Of a stretch of 64,000 nucleotides of DNA, positions 34,723-46,216 are shown in pieces. The position numbers were made by a program, and so were the translations under genes. The notes under the pieces are model-generated. The model was not told the origin of the DNA and made no database searches. It was given only the letters and a program-made list of their open reading frames with translations. Origin of the DNA: Neocallimastix lanati (nom. inval.) (taxonomy: Eukaryota; Neocallimastigomycota; Neocallimastigomycetes; Neocallimastigales; Neocallimastigaceae); assembly GCA_016946835.1 (NCBI GenBank), contig JACVTC010000075.1, forward strand, positions 60,001 to 124,000, in the 5' to 3' direction. The first letter of the stretch is position 1, and every line of letters begins with the position of its first letter.

Positions 34723-35747
34723 TAAAAATTATAAATAAAAAAAAATGTTTGCATATTAGTGATTATTTAATATATTTTTTTTTTTTTATTTTTTTTATTT
34801 TTATTTGTAATCATTTTTAATTTTTTTATTATTTATTAATTTTTATTGATTTATTTATTTTCTTCTTTTTTTATAAGAAGAAATTTATATTAAATTAATA
34901 CCAAAAGTTAAAGAAATATTTAATAATTAATATTAAATAATATAAAAAATATATAAACATTTTTATTTGTATTTTTTTTAAATAATTAATAAAATAATGA
35001 TGATTATTAATTTCATGTTAATAATACTAATAATAATGACATAATAATATTAATTTCATTAAAAATTATTCTTTCAATTTAATAATAAATATTTTAATCA
35101 TGATTTAATATATATAAATATTAATAATAACTAAGTAGAGAATATAAATATCAATAAATTATAATCTATATATAAAATATATTTTTTCATTTTTAAATAA
35201 TTTCCATTATAAATAATAATATATAATTATAATTAATTTTTTTATATTACTTTAATTTATTAAGAATTCTGATATACCAATTAAAATATAATAAATAAAT
35301 AAATGATATATAATTAGATTATGTTTAAAAAAAAAAGAAAATAATAATAATTTATATAAAAAAATATAATTAAAAGAAGATAATAAAAATCTTTTATATC
35401 TTATTATTAAATTATTATTATTGAATTATTTATTATTTAATTATTATATATTATTTATTATTAAATAATTTGGTTATATAAATAATAATTGATTATGATA
35501 AGCAATATTAGTTAATTTCGATGAAGCAAAAAATTTGAGAAATAATAGGACAATAAAAAATTTTTATATGAATTAATTTAAACATCTTTCGATTTACCAA
35601 ACATTTATATATATTTCTATTAATAATAAATCTATTAGTAAGTATGTAACAAATATTTTTTTTTAAGAAATTAAAATTATTATTTTTATTTATAAAAAAG
35701 AAAAAAAATTATTTTTTAATCAATAATTATATATTTTAAATTTCTAA
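34723..35747. other. AT-rich intergenic DNA
   Basis: No supported gene or RNA. TA-rich runs and short ATTATT arrays only. Confidence 0.55.
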
Positions 35748-35759
35748 TTGATCAATAAA

Positions 35760-36752
35760 ATGGATAACGATATTAATATGATAAAACGTTATATTGAAAA
35801 AAAAGACTATAATAATTTAGAAGACATTTTAAAAAATTTTATAATTCCTTTAGAAAAAATACTAAATAAAAATTTTGATATAATTTGTTTTACAATCAAA
35901 AATGAATGTAAAAATACTTTTACTAAAAAAATATTTATATGGTATAATATTGATCATTTAGATTATTGTTATTTTTTAAATAATAAATTTATTTCTCCAT
36001 TATTATATTCATTTATTTATTAAAAATATGAATTAATTGAATTCCTAACTAATAAAGGAGCTAATATTAATAGAAAATATAATAATATGAGTTTATTAAA
36101 ATATTTAATTTGTAATAAATATTTTAATGAAGAAAATATTTCAATTTTAGTTAAAAATAAATATGAATTTAGTTGGAATGATTTTGAAATCCTTTTTCAA
36201 AAGGATTTCAATTTAATTTTATTAACATTTAAAGAAATCACTTTATTTAATAAAGATTTCAAAAATAAATATAATAATAATGTTAATACAATAAAAAACA
36301 AAAGAAGAATATTTGAAATAATAAAAGAAAAAGAAAAAATAGAAATCATCATGCAGTAAATTAATATACCATTCATGTGGTATATCAAATTATTTAAAGA
36401 AAATAAATTTAGAGAAATAACTCTATTACTTAAATATGAAAGATCAAAAGAAAAATTGAATAAAATAAAATTTTTCGATCATCAATTTAAATATTTAAAT
36501 AAAAATTCTAAAAATGATATTGAATTTCATTTCTTACATGAAATTATTGAAAAAATATTGAAATCCCCAATTACAAAAATGGAAATTATGAAGATGTAAA
36601 TAAAGATATCCAGATTAAAAATAAATTTAAACAAATTTTAAATAGAAAAAGAAAATTATATAAAAGAATTCTTTTAAATAACGAAAACAAAGAAATTGAA
36701 GAATTTAAAAATAATAATAAATTTTTTTTACAGTATATGCAAAAAAAAAATT
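35760..36752 (+). pseudogene. ankyrin-like protein gene with in-frame stops
   Basis: From ATG 35760 one frame runs about 280 codons, broken by TAA at 36021 and 36357 and a frame change near 36590, ending about 36752. It is Asn/Ile/Lys-rich. It contains one clear ankyrin-type core (Y-E-L-I-E-F-L-T-N-K-G-A-N-I-N-R-K, 36027-36078), flanked by degenerate helices, and a basic tail. The style (long non-canonical helices with an occasional ankyrin loop) is shared with 39.1-40.0 kb. Role unknown. Confidence 0.5.
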
Positions 36753-37496
36753 ATAATTAATTATAATTAATTAAAATAAAATTAAAAAAAAAAAAAAAAA
36801 AAGACAAATTCACATATAATAATTTTTATTTCCTAATAAAATAATAATATTATTATTATTATTTTATTATTTATATATTTTTTAATTTCGTAATTAATAT
36901 ACTTATATTTTTATATATTTTCTATATTTTTTAAATTTTAATATTTCTTTTATAATATGAAAAATTAATATATTTTATATAAAACTAGTTTTATATTATG
37001 TAATAATTATAATTATTTAATATTAAAAAATTATGTTAATGTAATTAAATTTTATTGTTAATTAAAATAAATTTAATATAAATAAAAAAAAAAAATTAAT
37101 AATAATGATGATGTTCATATTTAAAATAAAATATTCGTGTAAATTTAAGTTACTTTAATTTTTAAATTTATATTTAAAATTTTTGATATAAATATGTATA
37201 TATATTTTTTATTTATTATTATATAAATTTTTAATTTTTTTTTATTATTTTATAATATATATTGTTATTCAAATTATTTTTTATAAAAATAAATATACTA
37301 TTTAAAAGGATTTTAATAATATAAAATAAAAATATACAAATAAATATTTATAAGATATTGTACTAATTTTAATTTATGTTTTCATTAAATTTTTTTATTA
37401 TTTTAAATATTTTTATTTATATTAATTTATTCTTATTTTTTAATGTTGATAAAAAAAATTTTTTTTTTATTTTAAATATTTATATTAATAACTCAT

Positions 37497-37549
<53 letters not shown>

Positions 37550-37611
37550 GTAAATTTTTATTAATAACTTTAATTTTTGTATATCTTATTATTAATACTT
37601 TATATTTAAAA
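36753..37611. other. AT-rich intergenic DNA with long A tract
   Basis: An A tract of about 40 at 37508-37547; otherwise A/T DNA without a frame. Confidence 0.6.
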
Positions 37612-38312
37612 AAAATGAAATTTGTTATTTATATTGGGTATAGTAACGTGTCAGATAATTTATATGTAAAATATTCATAAATAATTTAATTAATAAATTC
37701 TTTTGAAATTTTCGTTAATTATAAAAAGGATGGAAAAATAAACTGTAAAGTTTTGGAATTAATTTATTGAAATTTCAAAATTAATTTAACAAAAAAAAAA
37801 AAAAAAAAAAAAAAAACAATTTTAAAATCCGAATAATATACATATATTTTTTATTTATTACTATTTTTTTACGTTTTATATATATTTTTTTTATTTTTTT
37901 ATCTTAAAAAAATGAAATGTATTTTTAATAGTTTGTCAAGTAACGTGAACATTAATTTTTATGTAAAGAAATCATAAATAATTTAATTAATAAATTTTTA
38001 TGATTTATTAGTAAAATATAAAAAAGATGGAATAGAAAAAAAACTGTAAATTTCTGGAATTAATTTATTGAAGCTTCAAAATTAATATAACATAAAAAAT
38101 TAAACTATTTTAAATTCCAAATAATTTTCATATTCTTTATTTATTACTATTTTATTATGTTTTATTTTTTTTTTTATTTTTTATATCAAAAATAATGAAA
38201 TGTACTTTTAATAGTTTGTCAAGTAACGTGAACATTAATTTATATGTAAAGTAATCATAAATAATTTACTTAATAAATTCTTTTGATGTTTTAGTTCAGT
38301 ACAAAAAGGATG

Positions 38313-38354
<42 letters not shown>

Positions 38355-38400
38355 GCAAATTTTTGGAATTAATTTATTGAAATTTCAAAATTAATTTAAA
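37612..38400 (+). repeat. three tandem copies of a 280-300-bp unit
   Basis: Copies at about 37612-37790, 37910-38095 and 38193-38400. Each has, in order: ATGAAAT, a GTAACGTG core, TATGTAAA, ATCATAAATAATTTA, TTAATAAATT, AAAAGGATGGA, AACTGTAAA and GGAATTAATTTATTGAA. The second and third are the most alike. Poly-A tracts lie between or within copies. A short ATG frame opens each unit but ends after about 20 codons. Function unknown. Confidence 0.75.
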
Positions 38401-39073
38401 AAATAAAACAAAAATAGTTTTTATTATTGTAATAATATAAACAAAAAAAAAAATTAAAATAAAAGAGAATAAAAATTATATTTAAAATATATTTTATAAA
38501 ATAATTTTAAAAAATTAATAAGAATACTTTAATGTATTTTTATATTATTTTTTTTATACTTTGTAAAATTTCATATTTTAACATTACTTAAAATACTTTT
38601 TTTTTATAAAAATAAATAAATATATATATTTCTTTTTCTTATTATAAACATAAAAATACAAATTTAATATATGTCCATTTAATTACATTTTCAAAATATA
38701 TAAAAATATTTAAATATTTAATATTTAAAAAATATAAATTAATATAATTTAATAATTAATAAAATTATATTAATGTTTAAATATTCATATAATATTTATT
38801 TTAATAAAAAATATTTTTTTTTTAATTATTTTATGAAATATATAAATTTCATTTTATTTTTTTATTTTATTTAATATTTATTTAGATTATTTTAATAAAA
38901 ATGCTACATGTCTCAATATATTATTATTATAATAAATATAAAATAAAAAATTACATGAAATATATAAAATTTCAATAAAAAATAATATTAATAAATTTAT
39001 AATAAAATAAATTTTAATACAAATTTAATAATATTTTAAAATAATTACAAGAGTATTACTATTTAATTATTAA
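38401..39073. other. AT-rich intergenic DNA
   Basis: No supported feature. Confidence 0.55.
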
Positions 39074-39959
39074 TTGTTTTATCATTTGAATTTTGAATTA
39101 GAAAATACTTTCGAAGAATATAAACTACATCTGATGAAGCGTTATGTTCATTTATTAAATTCAAAATTTCATTTTTGCTTAAATATAAACAATGAAGGAT
39201 ATAATTATTTTTTTTCAAAAATGATTCTAATTTTAAAGTATTATTATTTTTTACTAGTTCAACTATTTTTAATATCTTATTTTTTATAATGATTTTGTTT
39301 TCTTCAATCGCTTACTCTTTACTGAATGGTAATGTAGTGACATTGTTTATAATGAAATTAAAAAAATCATAAAATGATTTTTGATTAAAATTTCTATCAA
39401 AATAATTTAAATAAAAAAGAATAAAATCCTTAAATGATGTTGTTTTTTCTGTACCATAATATTTATAAAGATACTCTACTTTTCTGTAATCTTTTTTGTC
39501 TAAATAGTTCAAATATAATTCCATTGGTATTTCAATTTTATTTATTTCATTATTAATAATGTGATTGAATTTTCTTTTTGAAATACCAGTTTTATTTTTA
39601 TATAAATTAAGTAGATATTTTATAAAATTTGTATCAAAACCAAAGTTTTCTAAGCATTTTTTGACATATTTAAATTCAAAATTGCTGAGTCTTTCAATTT
39701 TAAATTTTTTTAAACTAAATTCATTTTTTAAAAGAAAATTTAATTTTTGCATTATTAATAAATCTTCTTCTTTTAAAATTTCTAAAATATATTTACCATT
39801 TATTTTGAAATACATATCAGCTCCTTTATTAATTAAAAATTCAACTGTTTGAAAATCAGAAAATTCTAATGATACTAAAAGTGGTGATTTTACATTATTA
39901 TTTGAATTTATTAATACTTTTAAACTATTTTGAAAATTTGTATCAACTCCGATCTTCAT
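39074..39959 (-). pseudogene. ankyrin-like protein gene, one in-frame stop
   Basis: Minus frame from 39959. The first 55 residues hold one ankyrin repeat (S-P-L-L-V-S-L-E-F-S-D-F, E-F-L-I-N-K-G-A-D-M). The rest is helical, Lys/Asn/Phe-rich, without a named domain. A TAA at about 39310 follows F-S-K-E; the same frame stays open for another 75 codons to about 39076, so it is a nonsense break rather than the end. The upstream end is truncated: the capping-enzyme copy begins exactly where this frame starts, and no upstream ankyrin sequence remains. Confidence 0.55.
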
Positions 39960-40300
39960 TTAGTTTTCGATTGTGAATTTGTAAATGATAATTTTATACC
40001 ATTTGATATTCTTAATCATAATGTCGATTTAAGATTAAAGAGTTGTAAGGAACGCATTGCTATTCTTGATTCTTTAAGTTTTGACTTCTTCAAGGACAAA
40101 TTTAAGCGAAAGAAAATTAGAAAATGCGGAAATTATTCCGATTTACAAAATTTTATAGAAATTGAAATGGAAAATGAAAATAAAAATTTGGTGCCAAATG
40201 ATGGTATTATTATTACAGATGGTGCTTCTATTTATACTTTGCAAAATATTATTCCTTTTGATAGCCATAGGGTTGAACATATTAGAATTTATATTAATAT
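39960..40300 (+). pseudogene. guanylyltransferase fragment, near-identical copy of the 32.3-32.6 kb segment
   Basis: About 330 bp match 32258-32590 (inverted) at roughly 95% by eye. It has the same F-D-C-E-F-V-N-D-N-F, K-E-R-I-A-I-L-D-S and N-D-G-I-I-I-T-D-G motifs. The copy keeps GAA where the 32 kb copy has TAA (after D-S-H-R), so it is less damaged there. It has neither the catalytic Lys motif nor the methyltransferase. Homology stops sharply at about 39960 (in an ankyrin gene) and near 40300. Recent segmental duplication of an already partial gene, or of a second viral copy, is likely. Confidence 0.8.
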
Positions 40301-40679
40301 TTATTGATTTAAAGTTCTTAATTTTTTTTTTATTACTTTAAGTTTATTTATTTAATTTCTTGTTTGTGTAATGCACTTTATTATTATAAATAAGTTTTAC
40401 TTTTAAATTTATATAAACTATATTATATATAATTAGACAAGAAATAAATTTGATTTATTAATATTTAAAGTTCTATTTATTTAAATTTTTTAAAATTATT
40501 TAATAATTAAAATTATCAACTCATATTTAGTAAAGTTTACATTCTAATTATCAAATCTACGCCACAAATTTGTAATTCTAAAAAGTATTTCTTTAATTAC
40601 TTATACATGCTTTCTTCGTTAAGCATTCGAATCAAACTATATGAGTGAAAATTTAAATGTTATAGAAATGATTCAATTT
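40301..40679. other. AT-rich spacer
   Basis: No feature is supported between the capping fragment and the secreted-protein gene. Confidence 0.5.
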
Positions 40680-41249
40680 ATTTTTTTAAATACTTGATAA
40701 GAGTAACTTCCACCAGTAGTTGATAAATTTTCATATGATGCCATCTGATCTATATCAATTTTTTTTATAAGAATTAATAGCAGATTCAGTACAGACTTTT
40801 GAATTACATGTATCATCCAAAGCTTCTGGAGCAGCTTCTTGTCTAATTGTCATCAAAGCAAGGGGGCATAAATCACCATTTTCATCGGTTTGACATAAAA
40901 TTTCAAAAGATGTTTTCAAAGTTTTTACTAAAGTTGGTTGAAATAATTCTGCAAATTCAGGAGATTGTTTACAAATAGGAAAAAATTCTAAGGGATTATC
41001 TAAAAATTTTTGACATTTTTCAGTCTTAATATTATTACAAATTTGTTTGTAATTATTTATATTTATAATGGTTAAACATTCATTAAATTCAGAATTAGTT
41101 TGTTCTTCAATACACTCTTTACTTAAACTATTTGAAAAAGCACTTGGATCAAAATTAACACCTCTTTTTAATAGATTTTGGAAGTTGATACTATTACCAT
41201 AACAAGAAGAAGCAATAATACCAGCGAAAATTACGCTGAAAAATTTCAT
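40680..41249 (-). CDS. small secreted Cys-containing protein (paralogue of 45.2 kb gene)
   Basis: Starts at 41249 with a signal peptide (M-K-F-F-S-V-I-F-A-G-I-I-A-S-S-C-Y-G). Landmarks shared with the gene at 45.2 kb: S-L-S-K-E-C-I-E, T-E-K-C-Q-K-F, F-P-I-C, L-C-P-L-A-L, and C-N-S-K-V-C-T. A stop at 40755 follows an A8 run. Shifting one base gives a continuation (D-Q-M-A-S-Y-E-N-L-S-T) that again matches the paralogue, ending near 40690. A one-base indel or assembly error is therefore likely. It probably acts at the cell surface or outside; function unknown. Confidence 0.75.
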
Positions 41250-41961
41250 TTTTTCTTTTATTCTTTTTAATAAAATAAAATAAACAAAATATTCTATATT
41301 ATTGAATAAAATTATATAAAATTTTTGTTTTTATCTTTTTTTTTTTTTATTTATTAATTTTATAAATTTAAATTTTTTAATAATATTTTAAAAAATCAAT
41401 TTAGAAATATGAAATTATGATACAACTTTTATTAAATGATATATTTTAAATTTTTTAATATATATATATATAAAATTTTAGATTATATCATTTAATAAAT
41501 ATTAAAATTATTATTATTATATATATAAAAATATTATTTTACAATATTTAAAGCACATAACAATTTATATAATTAGATTTATATCTATTACTGCAATAAA
41601 ATACCATAGTATCTATATTTAGTATAGCAATTACTGATTTGTAAATATATATTCTATTTTTTTTTAACTTTCACATTTATAAATTAGTAAAAATATTGAA
41701 ATAATGTTTTAGGAGTAATATAAGATTTTAATAAATGTTTATTTTTTTATAGTAATTGATTTTGTTTAACAAAGTTTTTCAGTTAAAGAAAGATATTTTT
41801 TTTTGGCTGTCATTTACTTTCGAATTATAGTAATAAATTTTTATTTAAAATAATTTTATTTAACTTCTTTTTTATTTCAATATATATAGGATTATTCTTC
41901 AATTAGTTTTTCATAGACTTTTTGAATTAAAATTTATTTTATAATGATAAAAATTTTAATT

Positions 41962-42005
<44 letters not shown>

Positions 42006-42385
42006 TTTCATCAATATTAAATAATAATAGAATATAATATACCATATTAATCAATAATGTTAACAAAGAAAATCTAATAGAATTATTTTATTTAAAAAAA
42101 TTTAAAATTTTTATTTTTTATTTTTTATTTTTTATTTTTTATTATTTATTAATTTAATAAAAATTTTTAATTATTTTAATAAAAAAAATAAAATCTCGTT
42201 TTTTAAAAATACATTTGTTAATTGTTATACAACAAGATATTGAAAGTGTTTATTTAAAATATACTATTATTTAATAATATATATTATTTTATTATATAAA
42301 ATTTATTATAATATTAAATTATTAAACTATAAACGTCATTTAAAAAATAAAATAATACAATAAATTTATAATTTTACTATATTTA
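41250..42385. other. AT-rich intergenic DNA with long T tract
   Basis: A T tract of about 40 at 41966-42003. TA repeats elsewhere. No gene is supported. Confidence 0.6.
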
Positions 42386-44143
42386 TTATTCATAACAAAC
42401 ATAATTTCTTAAGATCTTGCATTGTGAATTTATAATAGAATCATATAAAAGTTTATTTTTGTCTATATAACAATTACTATATTTATCATAAGATGGAGGT
42501 TTTTTAATTCCAAAAATAAATTTTAATTTATTCTCATCAAATATATATTTAATATTTGTCCTTTCAACAATAATATTTATTAATATATATCCAGAATTAT
42601 TATGAATTAATGAAATAGCATAATATATAAAAATTGCTTCCATACATAAATCTTTATAATTATTTTGACAAGAATTAATTATATATCCAGGATCTTTTAA
42701 TATTTTTTCAATTTCTTTTTTATTATTATATATATTATTGAAATTATTTAATTTCTTTATAAAAATTTTATTTTCTTCTTCACGTTTATTTATATATCTA
42801 ATATCCATGTATTTTTCATAAAACTTTAAATTTTTCTCTGTATGAAATTCTTCATATAAACTTTTTCCTGTTAAAGAATTTTTATTGTTAATATTAATAT
42901 TATCACAAATAAATATTGGATAAGTATCATAACCATCACCCCAATTATAAATATAATTATTTTTTTTAACAAAAAATATAGGATCATCTAATACTGTATT
43001 TAATATTTTTTCATTTTGACAAATTATTTTTATAATATTAGGTTCATCTAAAATTACATTATATTCCTTTGTTTGTTGTAAATTATTATTTATATTTGCT
43101 TCTTGGTTAATATTTTTATTATTATAATCGTAAATTATATATATATAATCTTCTTTTTCTTCTTCTTCTTCTTTTTGTTCATTATAATTATCTGTATAAT
43201 CAATTTCATTATTTTTTTTTATCAATTTAAATAGTTTAAGATCTTTCAAATTAATTCCATATTTTGAATAATCAAACTCATCTAATATGATAGTTTTACG
43301 TTCAAAAATATCATGTAATTCTTTATCATTAAAGATTAAATTACATAATTTTTCAAAAAATTTATCTTTACTTTGCAAATATAATTTATTTGGTTCAAAT
43401 ATTTTATTATCATATTCATTTAATATATATAAAGGATATGTAGGTAAATTTCTATAATAACTATAATTATTTGGATATAATTTATTTAAATTTTTAGTCA
43501 AAAGTTTTAAAACATTAATATCTCTAAAAAAATGACTAGATATATAACCTATATTAATATTAAATTTTATTATTTTTTTTAAACTATAATCTTTCTTATA
43601 ATATAAATAATCGTATAAATTATATTTAAATTTGGTAATTGCAAAATTATCGTAATAAAAAGTACTTAGATTATTTGGCATTATTTCAAATTTAATTAAA
43701 CGATATAGATTATTTGGCATAATTCCAAATTTAATTAAACAATATAACAAATCTTTATGGCATATATTATACATAAAATAATTTAAAATATATATATCAG
43801 TTTCTTTTATTATTATATCTAAAAATTCTCTGTTCAATAACAGATTATCAATATCTGAAAATGGCATATGCTTCGTATTTCCTTTATTTTGATTCTTTTT
43901 TACTATTTCAAAAAATTTATTATATTGAATTTTGTTAAAAATCATAAAATATTGATCAGATAACATACTTATTTGAATAGCATATTCATGAAATTTTATT
44001 TTATCATAATAAAATAATGGTTTATATAAAAATATTCCATCTTTCGCAATATTTAATAATTTTTCTAAATTACATTCATTTTCCAATTCTTCATAAAACC
44101 TAATTGTATTATTTTCAAATTTTTTGTAAATTTTATTTTCCAT
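42386..44143 (-). CDS. unrecognised 585-residue Asn/Tyr/Ile-rich protein
   Basis: One intact frame from an ATG at 44143. The product is hydrophilic and rich in Asn, Tyr, Lys and Ile. It has no signal peptide and no clear domain. A 13-residue segment is duplicated in tandem (I-K-F-G-I-M-P-N-N-L-Y-R-L, then I-K-F-E-I-M-P-N-N-L; DNA at about 43670-43740). An acidic run (E-E-E-E-E-K-E-D) lies near residue 335. Spaced helices such as I-K-F-N-I-N-I-G and the F-R-D-I-N-V-L-K-L-L-T-K-N-L core recall highly degenerate ankyrin units, but this is not certain. It is one of the few long undisrupted genes here, so it is probably expressed. Confidence 0.7.
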   Translation of the reverse strand: MENKIYKKFENNTIRFYEELENECNLEKLLNIAKDGIFLYKPLFYYDKIKFHEYAIQISMLSDQYFMIFNKIQYNKFFEIVKKNQNKGNTKHMPFSDIDNLLLNREFLDIIIKETDIYILNYFMYNICHKDLLYCLIKFGIMPNNLYRLIKFEIMPNNLSTFYYDNFAITKFKYNLYDYLYYKKDYSLKKIIKFNINIGYISSHFFRDINVLKLLTKNLNKLYPNNYSYYRNLPTYPLYILNEYDNKIFEPNKLYLQSKDKFFEKLCNLIFNDKELHDIFERKTIILDEFDYSKYGINLKDLKLFKLIKKNNEIDYTDNYNEQKEEEEEKEDYIYIIYDYNNKNINQEANINNNLQQTKEYNVILDEPNIIKIICQNEKILNTVLDDPIFFVKKNNYIYNWGDGYDTYPIFICDNININNKNSLTGKSLYEEFHTEKNLKFYEKYMDIRYINKREEENKIFIKKLNNFNNIYNNKKEIEKILKDPGYIINSCQNNYKDLCMEAIFIYYAISLIHNNSGYILINIIVERTNIKYIFDENKLKFIFGIKKPPSYDKYSNCYIDKNKLLYDSIINSQCKILRNYVCYE

Positions 44144-45195
44144 TTTTATTTTTTATTTATTTTGTAATTTTTAAAATATATTATACAAATAAATTAACTT
44201 TATATCTAAAAGTTTATATATAATAAATATATAATTTTAGATTATATTATTTGTTATTTATTAGTATAAATATATAAAATATTAAATATATTTAATATAA
44301 TAATTAATAAAAATATAAATATATAAATATATATTTTATTCCTGTTGTTGTATATATGTGTAAATAAAATTATTTAATGATTTTTTTCTTTTTTTTTTTT
44401 TTTTTTTAATAACTGCTTATATGAATATATTCTTTGATTTATCTTTTTAATAGTTTTTTCAATTATGATTTAATTCATAAATTAATGAATTAGTTTTTTT
44501 TTTTAAATGTTCTTATCCTTTTTAAAAATCAAAATTTTTAATATAATATTTTTAGTAATAAAATTATCTTATATTTGCTTACGCGGTCATTAATTAATAT
44601 TAACCAATAATGAGAAATAAAATCGTTTTATATAATTATATAATTTAATATTAATCCTAGTTACAAGTCTATTAAATTATATTCAATATATACATAAGTA
44701 ATGCAAGATAGTATTTTTTATAAGAATAAAAAAATAATATATAATTTATACTTATTAAAAAAAATATATAACAAAATATTCATATAAAAATATACACACA
44801 TTTTAAGTAATTTTGCTTTTGTTCTAGTAATTATAAAATAAAAGAATAAATTATTTTTTCAAATTTACAAATGTTTGATTTAATTTGTTCAGATATTGTA
44901 TTAAATGGCAAATCAAATATAACTTTATATATTAAATTATAATTTTTAAAATATAATTTGTTTTTAAAAATTTTTACTTTTATTTATTTATTTTTTTTGT
45001 TTTATGTCAAATACACTATTTTTTTTATATATTAATAATAATAATAATATAAATATCTATTTTTTTTTTAAAAAAAAGTAATTTTTTTAAATTGATTAGA
45101 CAGATAAAAAATATATATATAAAAAATTTATAAAATCAATTATTGTATAAACGAATAAAATATTTAATATATAAATATATATATAAATTATAAAA
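44144..45195. other. shared upstream region of two divergent genes
   Basis: About 1 kb between the minus gene starting at 44143 and the plus gene starting at 45196. Very AT-rich with T tracts; presumably contains both promoters. No coding. Confidence 0.5.
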
Positions 45196-45897
45196 ATGAA
45201 ACTATCTTTTTTAATATTAATTTTAATTATTTCAATTTTTTCTTTAGCTAATTGTACTACTTATTCTGATGTATTAAAACATAAAATTGAAATTGATACC
45301 GATAAATTAACATATAGTTTAAGTAAAGAATGTATTGAAAAAGATAAGAATTCTGAATATAGTATTTGTATTCCAGAAATAACTTTAAGTAACTATAAAG
45401 AATCATTTATAAATGTTAAATCTGAAAAATGTCAAAAATTCTATACTGATATTGATAAATCAAAATATTATCCAATATGTAGTAAAAATCCCTTATATAA
45501 CGAGTATCTTCAAATGCAAGTAATAAAATATATAAAAAGAGTATTAGAAATACAATGTCTTTTAGATGAAAATAATGAATTATGTCCACTTGCTTTATGT
45601 GATATACAAGGTGGAGCATATTTTAATGATCCTTTATCTAATAATTGCAGATCTAAACAATGTACGGATAAATTAATAGAGATATATAAAGACCTTAATC
45701 TTGACCAATATGCTGCTTTAGAAAATCTTTCAACTTCAAACGTTAAATATTCTTATAATAAATTAACATCGATCAAAGATAGTATTTCTTATGTAAATTC
45801 TGATACTTGTAAAAAACTACAAAAAACTAACAATAAAAATATTAGTACAAGTAGTGCTATGACTATTAAATTTAATAATATATTATCTACTATATAA
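45196..45897 (+). CDS. secreted Cys-containing protein
   Basis: 233 residues starting at ATG 45196. It has a strong signal peptide (M-K-L-S-F-L-I-L-I-L-I-I-S-I-F-S-L-A-N-C) and a mature part with about ten Cys. Conserved with the 40.7 kb gene: S-L-S-K-E-C-I-E, S-E-K-C-Q-K-F, Y-P-I-C, L-C-P-L-A-L, C-R-S-K-Q-C-T, L-D-Q-Y-A-A-L-E-N-L-S-T. The C-terminal 50 residues are Ser/Thr/Asn-rich. It is intact. Likely a lineage-specific extracellular protein family; no enzymatic motif is seen. Confidence 0.85.
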   Translation: MKLSFLILILIISIFSLANCTTYSDVLKHKIEIDTDKLTYSLSKECIEKDKNSEYSICIPEITLSNYKESFINVKSEKCQKFYTDIDKSKYYPICSKNPLYNEYLQMQVIKYIKRVLEIQCLLDENNELCPLALCDIQGGAYFNDPLSNNCRSKQCTDKLIEIYKDLNLDQYAALENLSTSNVKYSYNKLTSIKDSISYVNSDTCKKLQKTNNKNISTSSAMTIKFNNILSTI

Positions 45898-46216
45898 ATA
45901 TAAAGATATAAAAATATATAATTATTCTAACATTAAAAATAGTTTATTTTTAAAACAATATCTATTATATCTTTTTTATATGGAAAAATAAATTTTATAG
46001 TTTCAAAAAAATATATATATATAATATTTTTTAAAACATAATTTTTAGTTCTTTTTTTTTTTTTTTTTTATTTTTTTCTTAATAAAAATATTCTAAAATA
46101 TTTTATAAAGTAATTAAACCAAAATATATATATATATTTTTTTTATAATACTATTTTTAAAATGATTTTTCATAAAATGTAATAAATTATAAATTTTAAA
46201 TTTGAATAATAATAAG
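45898..46216. other. spacer between two secreted-protein genes
   Basis: A/T runs, probable terminator and promoter DNA of the flanking co-oriented genes; no specific motif can be named. Confidence 0.45.
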
